Assembly (NCBI GenBank): GCA_019689515.1
Contig: JADGHI010000065.1
Span: 1-12,351 of the forward strand
Length of the DNA stretch: 12,351 nt
From: Acetobacteraceae bacterium
Lineage (GTDB): Bacteria > Pseudomonadota > Alphaproteobacteria > Acetobacterales > Acetobacteraceae
Direction: 5' to 3'
Positions 1 through 6,690 of this stretch are shown in pieces. The stretch's first letter is position 1. The number at the start of each line of letters is the position of its first letter. The translations under genes were made by a program, and so were the position numbers. The notes under the pieces were generated by a model. That model was not told where the DNA came from. It made no database searches and saw only the letters and a program-made list of their open reading frames with translations.

Positions 1-71
1 GCATGACTTTGGCATCCTGCGCCGGCGGACCGGGGGGTGACCGCCGACGGGGAGAAGGATGCCGCCACCGC

Positions 72-164
72 GTTTCAGCGTGATTTCAAACGCCTGCGAA
101 TCGTGTTTCCTCGGTTTCAATACGGCGCGACTTTGTTTCGTGCGAACCGCGTTTGTTTCGCGCG
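72..164. repeat. Helically spaced GTTTC motifs, including a 13-bp direct repeat
   Basis: The pentamer GTTTC (once ATTTC) begins at 72, 83, 105, 114, 135 and 155. The gaps of 11, 22, 9, 21 and 20 bp are close to whole turns of B-DNA (83 bp over 8 turns, about 10.4 bp each). The last two copies lie in a longer near-identical direct repeat, TTTGTTTCGTGCG (132-144) and TTTGTTTCGCGCG (152-164), with one mismatch in 13. On the minus strand the motif reads GAAAC. The motifs and spacing are directly visible. A role as a cooperative protein-binding array or curved promoter DNA is inference. It does not resemble a CRISPR array. Confidence 0.5.
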
Positions 165-243
165 CACTTCGTGACCGTTGCGCGCCGTGGGAGGAGGCGG
201 CGCTCCTCGCCCGCCTGGGCTGAACCCGCCTGGCGCGTTCCAT

Positions 244-275
244 GACCTGCGGCGGGTGATTTCCCGCCGCAGGTC
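244..275 (-). terminator. Hairpin just past the hydrolase gene, possible terminator
   Basis: There is a perfect 13-bp inverted repeat: GACCTGCGGCGGG (244-256) and CCCGCCGCAGGTC (263-275) around a 6-nt loop. It starts 7 nt beyond the stop codon of the minus-strand hydrolase gene, the usual place for a transcription end. No T-run follows on the minus strand, so it is not a textbook intrinsic terminator. It may instead stabilise the 3' end or assist Rho-dependent termination. Confidence 0.5.
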
Positions 276-282
276 TGGAGCC

Positions 283-1179
283 TCAGCGCTCCTGCCCGGG
301 AGTGGCGGCGATGATGGTCCCGCCGAGCGTGCCCGGGATGCGCGCGGTCCAGCGGCCGGCGTCCACCAGCGTCACGAAGTCGAGGACCGCCCGGTTGAAG
401 GCGTCCGGATCCTCCAGGTTCATCGCGTGGCCGCATTTCGGCAGCACCAGCAGCGCGCTTGTGCTGATGGTCCGCTTGAGGAAGAGGCCCGGCTCCAGCG
501 TCGGGTCGTCCTCGTCGCCGCAGATGATGAGGGTGGGCAGCCGCATCGCCCGGAACCCGGCCTCGAGGTCGAACAGCGAGGGCCGCTCGCGCTGCACGCC
601 GAGCATGGTCAGCGCCGAGCCCTCGGTGGAATGCTCGGCGAGCTGGGCGCAGAACTCGGCATAGCCGCGGGGGTCCTTCTCCTCATGGATCAGGCGGGTG
701 GGGCCGCGGGAATAGACGGCCGCCATCTTCTGCATGCCCTCGGCGCGGATGCGGGCAACGGTGGCATCCACCTCGGCGCGGAACTGGTCGCGCTTGCCGG
801 GTTCTGCCCCGTAGCCCACGCCGGCGGCGACCAGGCTGCGCGCGAGTCCGGGGTGCCGCAGGCCGAGATGCAGCGTCGCGAAGGCGCCCATCGAGAGGCC
901 GACCACATGCGCGGGGCCGAGGTTCAGTCCCTTGATGATCGCGGCGACGTCGTCCGTCGCCCGGTCCTGCGAGTAGGCCTTGGGATCGCTCGGCACGGCG
1001 GAGGGCGGGTAGCCCCGGGCGTTGAAGGCGATGCAGCGGTAGCGCCGCCCGAAGAAGCGAAGCTGCGGCTCCCAGGAGCGGAGGTCGCCGGCGAATTCGT
1101 GCACGAAGACCATCGGCGTGCCGGAGCCGACCTCCTCGTAGTAGAGCTCGACCCCGTCATCGGTCCGAAGCGTAGGCAT
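283..1179 (-). CDS. Alpha/beta-fold hydrolase
   Basis: The 298-residue protein has the alpha/beta-hydrolase fold of small esterases and 3-oxoadipate enol-lactonase-like enzymes. Ser96 lies in a G-x-S-x-G nucleophile elbow (GLSMG, 94-98). The acid is probably Asp222 or a nearby Asp in GDEDDP, and the base is His251 in CGHAMNLEDP. The segment after the first strands reads HEFAG (28-32), where many relatives have HGFPG around the oxyanion hole. The ATG at 1179 was chosen because AGGAGGGA precedes it by 5 nt and the protein then opens with a normal family N-terminus (MPTLRTDDGVELYYEE); longer in-frame starts lack both. There is no signal peptide or membrane segment, so it is cytoplasmic. It diverges from the SUF operon. 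The substrate cannot be told from sequence. Confidence 0.9.
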   Translation of the reverse strand: MPTLRTDDGVELYYEEVGSGTPMVFVHEFAGDLRSWEPQLRFFGRRYRCIAFNARGYPPSAVPSDPKAYSQDRATDDVAAIIKGLNLGPAHVVGLSMGAFATLHLGLRHPGLARSLVAAGVGYGAEPGKRDQFRAEVDATVARIRAEGMQKMAAVYSRGPTRLIHEEKDPRGYAEFCAQLAEHSTEGSALTMLGVQRERPSLFDLEAGFRAMRLPTLIICGDEDDPTLEPGLFLKRTISTSALLVLPKCGHAMNLEDPDAFNRAVLDFVTLVDAGRWTARIPGTLGGTIIAATPGQER

Positions 1180-1217
1180 ACCTATCCCTCCTGGTGCGCA
1201 AGAGCACGTATGCGGCC

Positions 1218-1246
1218 AGAATGCGGGGCGAGAGCGTCCCGGACAA
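1218..1246 (-). promoter_or_regulatory. Weak candidate promoter for the hydrolase gene
   Basis: On the minus strand, TTGTCC (1246-1241) is followed after 17 nt by CATTCT (1223-1218), giving 4/6 and 3/6 matches to the sigma-70 boxes. Transcription would start near 1211, about 30 nt before the ATG and upstream of its AGGAGGGA site. The match is modest and could arise by chance. Confidence 0.25.
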
Positions 1247-1259
1247 GCACGGGGGGCGC

Positions 1260-1288
1260 TTGACTTCGGAGGGGCGCAGGAGCATCTG
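1260..1288 (+). promoter_or_regulatory. Candidate promoter of the SUF operon
   Basis: TTGACT (1260-1265) matches the -35 box in 5 of 6 positions, and CATCTG (1283-1288) is a weak -10 at 17-nt spacing. The transcript would start near 1295, inside the inverted repeat at 1290-1314. That is the geometry expected if a bound repressor blocks RNA polymerase. The -35 is convincing; the -10 is poor, which would fit a promoter that depends on regulation. Only the boxes are seen; activity is inferred. Confidence 0.4.
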
Positions 1289-1289
1289 C

Positions 1290-1314
1290 AATCCGGACCG
1301 TTTAGGTCCGGATT
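1290..1314. promoter_or_regulatory. Perfect palindrome, probable operator of the Rrf2 regulator
   Basis: AATCCGGACC (1290-1299) and GGTCCGGATT (1305-1314) are exact reverse complements separated by GTTTA. The site sits 40 nt before the regulator start codon, just downstream of the candidate promoter. Rrf2/IscR proteins bind as dimers to palindromes of about 25 bp, so autoregulation of the operon is the simplest reading. The repeat is directly visible; the binding partner is inferred. As RNA it could also fold into a 10-bp hairpin in the leader. Confidence 0.6.
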
Positions 1315-1354
1315 GGCGAGGAATGTGAGGAGGCAGGGCCGGCAGGCCGACCCG

Positions 1355-1816
1355 ATGCTGCGTCTCTCGAAGCTCACGGATTATGCCGTCGTCGTGCTGA
1401 CGCGACTGGAGGGTGAGGGCGTGCAGGCCGCGCCGGAACTCGCTGCCGCGACGGGCATCGCCGAACCGACGGTCGCAAAGGTGCTCAAGATCCTCGCCCA
1501 TTCCGGGCTGGTCGAGGGGCTGCGCGGCGCCCGTGGCGGCTACCGCCTGACCCGGCCGATCGCCGAGGTGCCGCTGACCGAGGTGATCGCCGCCATCGAC
1601 GGACCGATCGCGCTCACTGCCTGCGTGGATTCGGCGGTCGGCATCTGCGAGGCGGAGGAGGTCTGTCCGGTCCGCGGCCGCTGGGACCCGGTGAACCGCG
1701 CGATCCGCGAGGCGCTGTCCGGGATCACCATCGCCGACCTTGCGCCGCCGCCGCGCGCCGCGTCGTCGGAGGTGCTCCCCGCCCGTTCTGCCGCGGCCGC
1801 CGCCGCCACCGCATAG
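1355..1816 (+). CDS. Rrf2-family SUF operon regulator (IscR-like)
   Basis: This 153-residue Rrf2 transcription factor resembles the SUF-system regulator group related to IscR. It has an N-terminal winged helix-turn-helix (MLRLSKLTDYAVVVL at the start, recognition segment about 35-52, then the GARGGYRL wing at 58-65). The Fe-S binding loop carries Cys90, Cys98 and Cys104. E. coli IscR uses Cys92, Cys98, Cys104 and His107; here the position after the last cysteine (107) is Arg, so the fourth ligand is different or absent. The C-terminus (about 130-153) is a low-complexity Ala/Pro-rich tail. The ATG at 1355 is preferred because the family begins MLRLSKLTDYA; upstream in-frame TTG (1313) and GTG (1325) would add an unrelated extension. 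A clear AGGAGG lies 21 nt upstream, too far to be ideal; a weaker GGCAGG lies 8 nt upstream. It leads the operon and probably senses Fe-S supply. Confidence 0.88.
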   Translation: MLRLSKLTDYAVVVLTRLEGEGVQAAPELAAATGIAEPTVAKVLKILAHSGLVEGLRGARGGYRLTRPIAEVPLTEVIAAIDGPIALTACVDSAVGICEAEEVCPVRGRWDPVNRAIREALSGITIADLAPPPRAASSEVLPARSAAAAAATA

Positions 1817-1828
1817 GTCACGACCGAC

Positions 1829-3313
1829 ATGTCAGTCACCACCGAGACGCTCCAGACCGTCCAGTCCGTCACCGAGGGCACGTACAAGTGGGGCTTCGAG
1901 ACGGACATCGAGATGGAGTTCGCCCCCAAGGGGCTTAACGACGACATCATCCGGTTCATTAGCGCCAGGAAGGGCGAGCCCGAGTGGCTGCTCGAGTGGC
2001 GCCTGCGCGCCTTCAAGGCCTGGCAGGCGATGAGCGAGCCCCGCTGGGCGGCGGTGAAGTACCCGCCGATCGATTACCAGGACGCCTACTACTACGCCGC
2101 GCCGAAGCAGCGCCCGAAGTCGCTCGACGAGGTCGATCCGGAGCTGCTGCGCACCTACGAAAAGCTCGGCATCCCGCTGAAGGAGCAGGAGTGGCTCGCC
2201 GGCGTGACCACTTCGCCGGACGGGACGGAGCGCGCGCCCGTGGCGGTGGACGCGGTGTTCGACAGCGTCAGCGTCGCGACCACCTTCAAGGAGCGGTTGG
2301 AGAAGGAGGGCATCATCTTCTGCTCCATCTCCGAGGCGGTGCGCGAGCATCCGGAGCTGGTGCGGAAGTATCTCGGCACCGTCGTGCCGCCGGCCGACAA
2401 TTTCTACGCCGCGCTGAACAGCGCCGTCTTCACCGACGGGTCCTTCGTGTACATCCCGAAGGGCGTCCGTTGCCCGATGGAGCTGTCCACCTACTTCCGC
2501 ATCAATGCGAAGGGCACGGGGCAGTTCGAGCGCACGCTGATCATCGCCGACGCGGGCAGCTACGTCAGCTACCTCGAGGGCTGCACGGCGCCGATGCGCG
2601 ACGAGAACCAGCTCCACGCCGCGGTGGTCGAGCTGATCGCGCATGACGATGCGACGATCAAGTACTCCACGGTGCAGAACTGGTACCCCGGCGACGCCGA
2701 GGGGAAGGGTGGGATCTACAACTTCGTCACCAAGCGCGGCGCCTGCCGCGGGGCGCGGAGCAAGATCAGCTGGACCCAGGTCGAGACCGGCTCCGCCATC
2801 ACCTGGAAGTATCCGTCCTGCATCCTGCAGGGGCCGGATTCGGTGGGCGAGTTCTACTCCGTCGCCATCACCAACAACTTTCAGCAGGCGGACACGGGCA
2901 CGAAGATGATCCATCTCGGCCCGCGGACGAAGAGCACGATCATCTCCAAGGGCATCAGCGCGGGCCGGGCGCAGAACACCTATCGCGGCCTGGTGCGGAT
3001 CAGCCCGCGGGCGGTCGGCGCGCGCAACTTCACCCAGTGCGACTCGCTGCTGATCGGCGACCGCTGCGGGGCGCACACCGTGCCCTACATCGAGAACCGC
3101 TGCATGAGCGCGAAGGTGGAGCACGAGGCGACGACCAGCCGCATCGCCGAGGACCAGCTCTTCTACTGCCGCCAGCGCGGGTTGTCGGAGGAGGACGCGG
3201 TCGGGCTGATCGTCAACGGTTTCTGCCGCGAGGTGCTGAAGGAGCTCCCCATGGAGTTCGCGGTCGAGGCGCAGAAGCTGCTGCAGATCTCGCTTGAGGG
3301 TTCGGTGGGTTAG
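1829..3313 (+). CDS. Fe-S cluster assembly scaffold protein SufB
   Basis: SufB is the scaffold subunit of the SufBCD complex, where sulfur and iron are assembled into a cluster. The 494 residues nearly match the 495 of E. coli SufB. Residues known in E. coli to matter are present with a one-residue shift: Cys404 (in TQCDSLLIG, matching Cys405) and the Glu431-His432-Glu433 triad (VEHEAT, matching 432-434). The beta-helix core is seen through segments such as SYLEGCTAP and YSTVQNWYPGD, and the C-terminal helical part is FCREVLKELPMEFAVEAQ. The ATG lies 12 nt after the regulator stop with only a poor Shine-Dalgarno, suggesting translational coupling. It is followed by the largest gap in the operon. 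Confidence 0.97.
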   Translation: MSVTTETLQTVQSVTEGTYKWGFETDIEMEFAPKGLNDDIIRFISARKGEPEWLLEWRLRAFKAWQAMSEPRWAAVKYPPIDYQDAYYYAAPKQRPKSLDEVDPELLRTYEKLGIPLKEQEWLAGVTTSPDGTERAPVAVDAVFDSVSVATTFKERLEKEGIIFCSISEAVREHPELVRKYLGTVVPPADNFYAALNSAVFTDGSFVYIPKGVRCPMELSTYFRINAKGTGQFERTLIIADAGSYVSYLEGCTAPMRDENQLHAAVVELIAHDDATIKYSTVQNWYPGDAEGKGGIYNFVTKRGACRGARSKISWTQVETGSAITWKYPSCILQGPDSVGEFYSVAITNNFQQADTGTKMIHLGPRTKSTIISKGISAGRAQNTYRGLVRISPRAVGARNFTQCDSLLIGDRCGAHTVPYIENRCMSAKVEHEATTSRIAEDQLFYCRQRGLSEEDAVGLIVNGFCREVLKELPMEFAVEAQKLLQISLEGSVG

Positions 3314-3325
3314 CGCGCGCCCGAT

Positions 3326-3352
3326 GGCCGGAGCGCCTACGGCGCGGAGGCC
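3326..3352 (+). promoter_or_regulatory. Symmetric hairpin between sufB and sufC
   Basis: The 27 nt read GGCC-GGA-GCGCC-TAC-GGCGC-GGA-GGCC. Two paired blocks (4 and 5 bp) flank a symmetric 3x3 internal loop whose GGA/GGA strands could form tandem G-A pairs, capped by a 3-nt loop. It starts 13 nt past the sufB stop and ends 31 nt before the sufC ATG. No T-run follows, so it is not an intrinsic terminator. Setting mRNA stability or SufB:SufC ratios is possible but inferred. Confidence 0.35.
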
Positions 3353-3383
3353 TGAATCGGCAGCGCGAGACGAAAGGTTCACG

Positions 3384-4133
3384 ATGCTGAAGATCGAAGG
3401 ACTGACCGCCACGGTGGACGGCAAGCCGATCCTCAAGGGGATCGACCTGGAGATCCCGTCCGGCGAGGTGCACGCGGTGATGGGCCCGAATGGTTCGGGC
3501 AAGTCCACGCTCGCCTATGTGCTCGCGGGGCGCGAGGGCTACGAGGTGACGGGCGGCTCGGCGACCTGGGACGGCCACGACCTGCTCTCGATGGAGCCGG
3601 AGGAGCGCGCGGCCGCGGGGCTCTTCCTCGCCTTCCAGTACCCGGTGGAGCTACCGGGCGTGGGCAACGCCACCTTCCTCCGCACCGCGCTCAATGCGAT
3701 CCGCCGCGCCAGGGGCGAGCCGGAGCTGGACGCGATGCAGTTCCTCAAGCTCGCGCGGCAGCGGATGCGCGAGTTGTCCATGCCGGAGGACATGCTGAAG
3801 CGCAGCGTCAATGTCGGCTTCTCCGGCGGCGAGAAGAAGCGCAACGAGATCCTTCAGCTCGCGCTGCTGCGCCCGAAACTCGCCGTGCTGGACGAGACCG
3901 ACAGCGGGCTTGACATTGACGCGCTGCGCATCGTCGCGGACGGCGTGAACGCGATGCGCGGGCCGGACTTTGCGGCGCTTGTGATCACCCACTACCAGCG
4001 CCTGCTCGACTACATCGTGCCGGACCGTGTGCACGTGCTGATGAACGGGCGGATCGTGCGCTCCGGCGGGCCGGAGCTGGCGAAGGAGCTGGAGAGCGAG
4101 GGCTACGCCGCGATCCAGGCACGGGCGGCATGA
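3384..4133 (+). CDS. Fe-S cluster assembly ATPase SufC
   Basis: SufC is the ABC-type ATPase that powers structural change in the SufBCD scaffold; it is cytosolic, not a transporter. The 249 residues show Walker A GPNGSGKST (34-42, Lys40), the Q-loop region AFQYPVE (83-89), signature FSGGEKKR (146-153), Walker B LAVLDETDSGLD (167-178, catalytic Glu171), and the H-loop His203 in ITHYQR. The FSGGEKKR signature and DETDSGLD block are typical of SufC and set it apart from transport ATPases. The ATG at 3384 has GAAAGG upstream and gives the standard N-terminus MLKIEGLTA; earlier in-frame starts overlap the sufB end and the hairpin. Its last bases overlap sufD by ATGA, implying coupled translation. 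Confidence 0.97.
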   Translation: MLKIEGLTATVDGKPILKGIDLEIPSGEVHAVMGPNGSGKSTLAYVLAGREGYEVTGGSATWDGHDLLSMEPEERAAAGLFLAFQYPVELPGVGNATFLRTALNAIRRARGEPELDAMQFLKLARQRMRELSMPEDMLKRSVNVGFSGGEKKRNEILQLALLRPKLAVLDETDSGLDIDALRIVADGVNAMRGPDFAALVITHYQRLLDYIVPDRVHVLMNGRIVRSGGPELAKELESEGYAAIQARAA

Positions 4134-5437
4134 ATGTCGTGATGCACCAGGTCGGCGCTCCGGGATTCCTGCACCGTTTCGAAGGGCTGCGCGATCGTCT
4201 GCCAGGCGGGCGCCTGCCGTGGCTTGCCACGCTGCGCGCCCAGGCGGCGGAGGCATTCCGCGCCCAGGGATTCCCGACGCGGCGGGTGGAGGCGTGGAAG
4301 TACACAGATCTCGCTCCCGTCGCCGAGGCCGGCTTCGACGAGCCGCTGACCCCGATGGACGACGCGATGGACCTCCCGCCGGCGCAGGCCGGCGCGCGCG
4401 CCGTGTTCGTGGACGGGCGGTTTCGCGCCGACCTCTCCTCGCTGGATGGGCTGCCCTTCGAGGTTTCCTCCGTCGCACGTCACCTGGATGCGCTGGAGGG
4501 GCGCCTCGGTGCGCTCGCCCGGCCGGGTGAGGAGCCGATGGCGGCGCTGAACACCATGCTGTTCGAGGATGGGCTGCTGCTCGACCTGCCGGAAGGCGTG
4601 GAGGGCGGCGTCCTCGAATTGCTCTCCCTCGCCACGGCGAGCGAGCGTCCTTCGGCCTTCCACCCGCGCCACCTCATCCGGCTGGCGAAGGGCGCGAAGC
4701 TGACGCTGATCGAGACCGCGACGGGCCCCGAGGGGGCGCGCTACCTGCACAACCCGGTCTTCGAGGTCGAGGTCGCGGAGGGCGCGTGGCTCACGCACGG
4801 CCGTCTGCAGCAGGAGGCGCCGCGAGCGTTCCAGCTTTCGACGATCTACGCGACGGTCGCTGCCGGCGGGACCTACGACAACTTCACCCTGAACGCTGGC
4901 GGCCGGCTGGTGCGCAACGAGATCCACGTCACGCTCACCGGGCCGGGCGCGGCCTGCCACATGAACGGCGCGCAGCTCCTCGCCGGCGATCAGCACGCGG
5001 ACACCACGACGGCGCTCGACCACGCTGCGCCCTCCTGCGCCAGCCGGCAGACCTACAAGACGGTGCTCATGGGCCGCTCGCGCGGCGTGTTCCAGGGCAA
5101 GATCCTGGTCCGCCAGGTGGCGCAGAAGACCGACGGCTACCAGATGAACCAGGCGCTGCTTCTCTCGCCCGAGGCGGAGATGGACAGCAAGCCTCAGCTC
5201 GAGATCTACGCCGACGACGTGAAGTGCAGCCACGGCGCGACGGTGGGCGAGCTTGACGCGGAGCAGGTCTTCTACCTGCGCAGCCGCGGCATTCCGGAGA
5301 CCCAGGCGCGTGCGATGCTGGTCCAGGCCTTCCTGCACGAGGCGGTGGAGGGCGTGACGGACGAGGCGCTGCGGCGTGCGCTCGATGCCGCGGTGGAGGG
5401 CTGGTGGGCACGGCAGGAGGAGACGCTGGCGGCATGA
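4130..5437 (+). CDS. Fe-S cluster assembly protein SufD
   Basis: SufD is the SufB paralogue that pairs with it in the SufBC2D scaffold and is linked to iron acquisition. It has 435 residues against 423 in E. coli. The helical N-terminus includes RRVEAWKYTDL, followed by the beta-helix core and the conserved C-terminus: EIYADDVKCSHGATVG, then DAEQVFYLRSRGI. His368 in CSHGAT corresponds to the functionally important His360 of E. coli SufD. The start ATG overlaps the sufC stop (ATGA); a second in-frame ATG at 4142 would remove only four residues and cannot be excluded. The 3' end overlaps the sufS start in the same way. Confidence 0.95.
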   Translation: MNVVMHQVGAPGFLHRFEGLRDRLPGGRLPWLATLRAQAAEAFRAQGFPTRRVEAWKYTDLAPVAEAGFDEPLTPMDDAMDLPPAQAGARAVFVDGRFRADLSSLDGLPFEVSSVARHLDALEGRLGALARPGEEPMAALNTMLFEDGLLLDLPEGVEGGVLELLSLATASERPSAFHPRHLIRLAKGAKLTLIETATGPEGARYLHNPVFEVEVAEGAWLTHGRLQQEAPRAFQLSTIYATVAAGGTYDNFTLNAGGRLVRNEIHVTLTGPGAACHMNGAQLLAGDQHADTTTALDHAAPSCASRQTYKTVLMGRSRGVFQGKILVRQVAQKTDGYQMNQALLLSPEAEMDSKPQLEIYADDVKCSHGATVGELDAEQVFYLRSRGIPETQARAMLVQAFLHEAVEGVTDEALRRALDAAVEGWWARQEETLAA

Positions 5438-6690
5438 ACGTCACGCTGAAGCCAGCTCCGGCGAGCCTGGACGTCGCGCGCATCCGCCGCGACTTCCCGA
5501 TCCTGTCGCAGACCGTGCGCGGCCGGCCGCTGGTGTTCCTCGACTCGGGGGCGAGCGCACAGAAACCGCGTGCGGTGATCGAGGCGATGGTGCGCTGCAT
5601 GGAAACGGCCTACGCCAACGTCCACCGCGGCGCCTACCACCTCAGCGAGGTCGCGACCGAGTCCTACGAGGCGGCGCGCGCCGCCGCCGCGCGCTTCCTC
5701 AACGCCGCCGACCCACGCGAGATCGTCTTCACCCGCAACAGCACCGAGGCGATCAATCTCGTCGCCCATTCCTGGGGCCGCGGCGTGATGAAGCCGGGCC
5801 AGGCGGTGCTGGTCAGCGAGATGGAGCACCACGCCAACCTCGTCCCCTGGCAGATGCTGCGTGACGACGGGCGGGGGATCGAGCTCCGCGTCTGCCGCGT
5901 GAACGACGAGGGCGAACTGGACCTCGAAGACCTCGCGGTGAAGCTCGCTGACGGGAAGGTGGGCCTCGTCGCCGTCACGCACATGTCGAACGTGCTCGGC
6001 ACCGTCACGCCGGTGGAGCGGATCGTCGCGCTCGCGCACGCTCACGGCGCCAAGGTGCTGCTCGACGGCAGCCAGGCCGCGGTGCACCGGCGCGTGGACG
6101 TGCAGGCGATCGGCTGCGACTTCTACTGCTTCACCGGCCACAAGCTCTACGGCCCGACCGGCATCGGCGTCCTCTGGGCACGGCTCGAGCATCTGGAGCG
6201 CATGCCGCCTTTCCTTGGCGGCGGCGACATGATCGCGAGCGTCACGCTGGAGCGCAGCGAATGGGCCCCGCCGCCCGCGAAGTTCGAGGCCGGCACGCCG
6301 CCGATCGTCGAGGCCGTCGGCTTGCACGCCGCGATCGACTACGTGACGGCGGTCGGCATGCCGGCGATCGAGGCGCATGAGCGCGCGCTGGTGGATCACG
6401 CGATGCGCCGCCTGTCGGAGGTCGAGGGCCTGACCCTGCTCGGCCGTGCGCAGGATCGCGGCGGAGTGTTCTCCTTTACGCTCGATAACGCCCACCCGCA
6501 CGACCTCTCGACGCTGCTGGACCGTGCCGGCATCGCCGTGCGGGCCGGACGCCACTGCGCCGAGCCGCTGCACACGCGCTTCGGGCTGGAGGGCGGCACC
6601 TGCCGCGCCTCCTTCGGCCTCTACACGACGTGCGAGGAGATCGATGTCCTGGCCGAGGCATTGGTCAAGGCGCGGGAGTTCTTTGCGTAA
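5434..6690 (+). CDS. Cysteine desulfurase SufS
   Basis: SufS is a group II, PLP-dependent aminotransferase-fold enzyme that removes sulfur from L-cysteine to leave a persulfide on its own cysteine. In the 418 residues, the PLP lysine is Lys237 (CFTGHKLYGPTG), with His132 (EMEHHAN) and Asp211 (LLDGSQA) around the cofactor. The catalytic cysteine is Cys375 in RAGRHCAEPL. His356 in HPHD lies 19 residues before the catalytic cysteine, the spacing of the B. subtilis SufS histidine (His342) that takes a zinc ligand position with SufU. This agrees with the next gene being sufU. The ATG at 5434 overlaps the sufD stop and has AGGAGGAG about 10 nt upstream. Confidence 0.96.
   Translation: MNVTLKPAPASLDVARIRRDFPILSQTVRGRPLVFLDSGASAQKPRAVIEAMVRCMETAYANVHRGAYHLSEVATESYEAARAAAARFLNAADPREIVFTRNSTEAINLVAHSWGRGVMKPGQAVLVSEMEHHANLVPWQMLRDDGRGIELRVCRVNDEGELDLEDLAVKLADGKVGLVAVTHMSNVLGTVTPVERIVALAHAHGAKVLLDGSQAAVHRRVDVQAIGCDFYCFTGHKLYGPTGIGVLWARLEHLERMPPFLGGGDMIASVTLERSEWAPPPAKFEAGTPPIVEAVGLHAAIDYVTAVGMPAIEAHERALVDHAMRRLSEVEGLTLLGRAQDRGGVFSFTLDNAHPHDLSTLLDRAGIAVRAGRHCAEPLHTRFGLEGGTCRASFGLYTTCEEIDVLAEALVKAREFFA

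Larger units (their letters stand above)
1..282. other. Intergenic region without a convincing gene
   Basis: No reading frame here has a good start, a ribosome binding site and GC-rich third positions. Two short open stretches can be read on the plus strand: one entering from the left edge and stopping at 38-40, and one from an ATG at position 3 to a stop at 81-83. Neither is recognisable; the first could be the last residues of a gene outside the window. The stretch from about 71 to 165 is visibly richer in T than the surrounding DNA and carries the spaced GTTTC motifs listed separately. A hairpin at 244-275 closes the region beside the hydrolase gene. Confidence 0.6.

Noticed and set aside
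72..164. GTTTC copies as a degenerate CRISPR array
   Set aside because: The repeated unit is only 5 bp (13 bp for one pair), spacing is 9-22 bp, and no cas gene is present.
191..208. Small inverted repeat GAGGAG / CTCCTC
   Set aside because: A 6-bp stem in GC-rich DNA with no positional relation to a gene end is expected by chance.
178..1263. Plus-strand open frame opposite the hydrolase
   Set aside because: It is the antisense shadow of the hydrolase, which has an intact catalytic triad and a strong ribosome binding site.
1832..3508. Long minus-strand open frame antisense to sufB
   Set aside because: It mirrors the codon bias of sufB, has composition typical of antisense frames in GC-rich DNA and no recognisable domain, while the sense frame is a full-length SufB.
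4103..6573. Two long minus-strand open frames opposite sufD and sufS
   Set aside because: Arg/His/Ala-rich shadow frames without motifs; the sense frames hold all catalytic residues of SufD and SufS.
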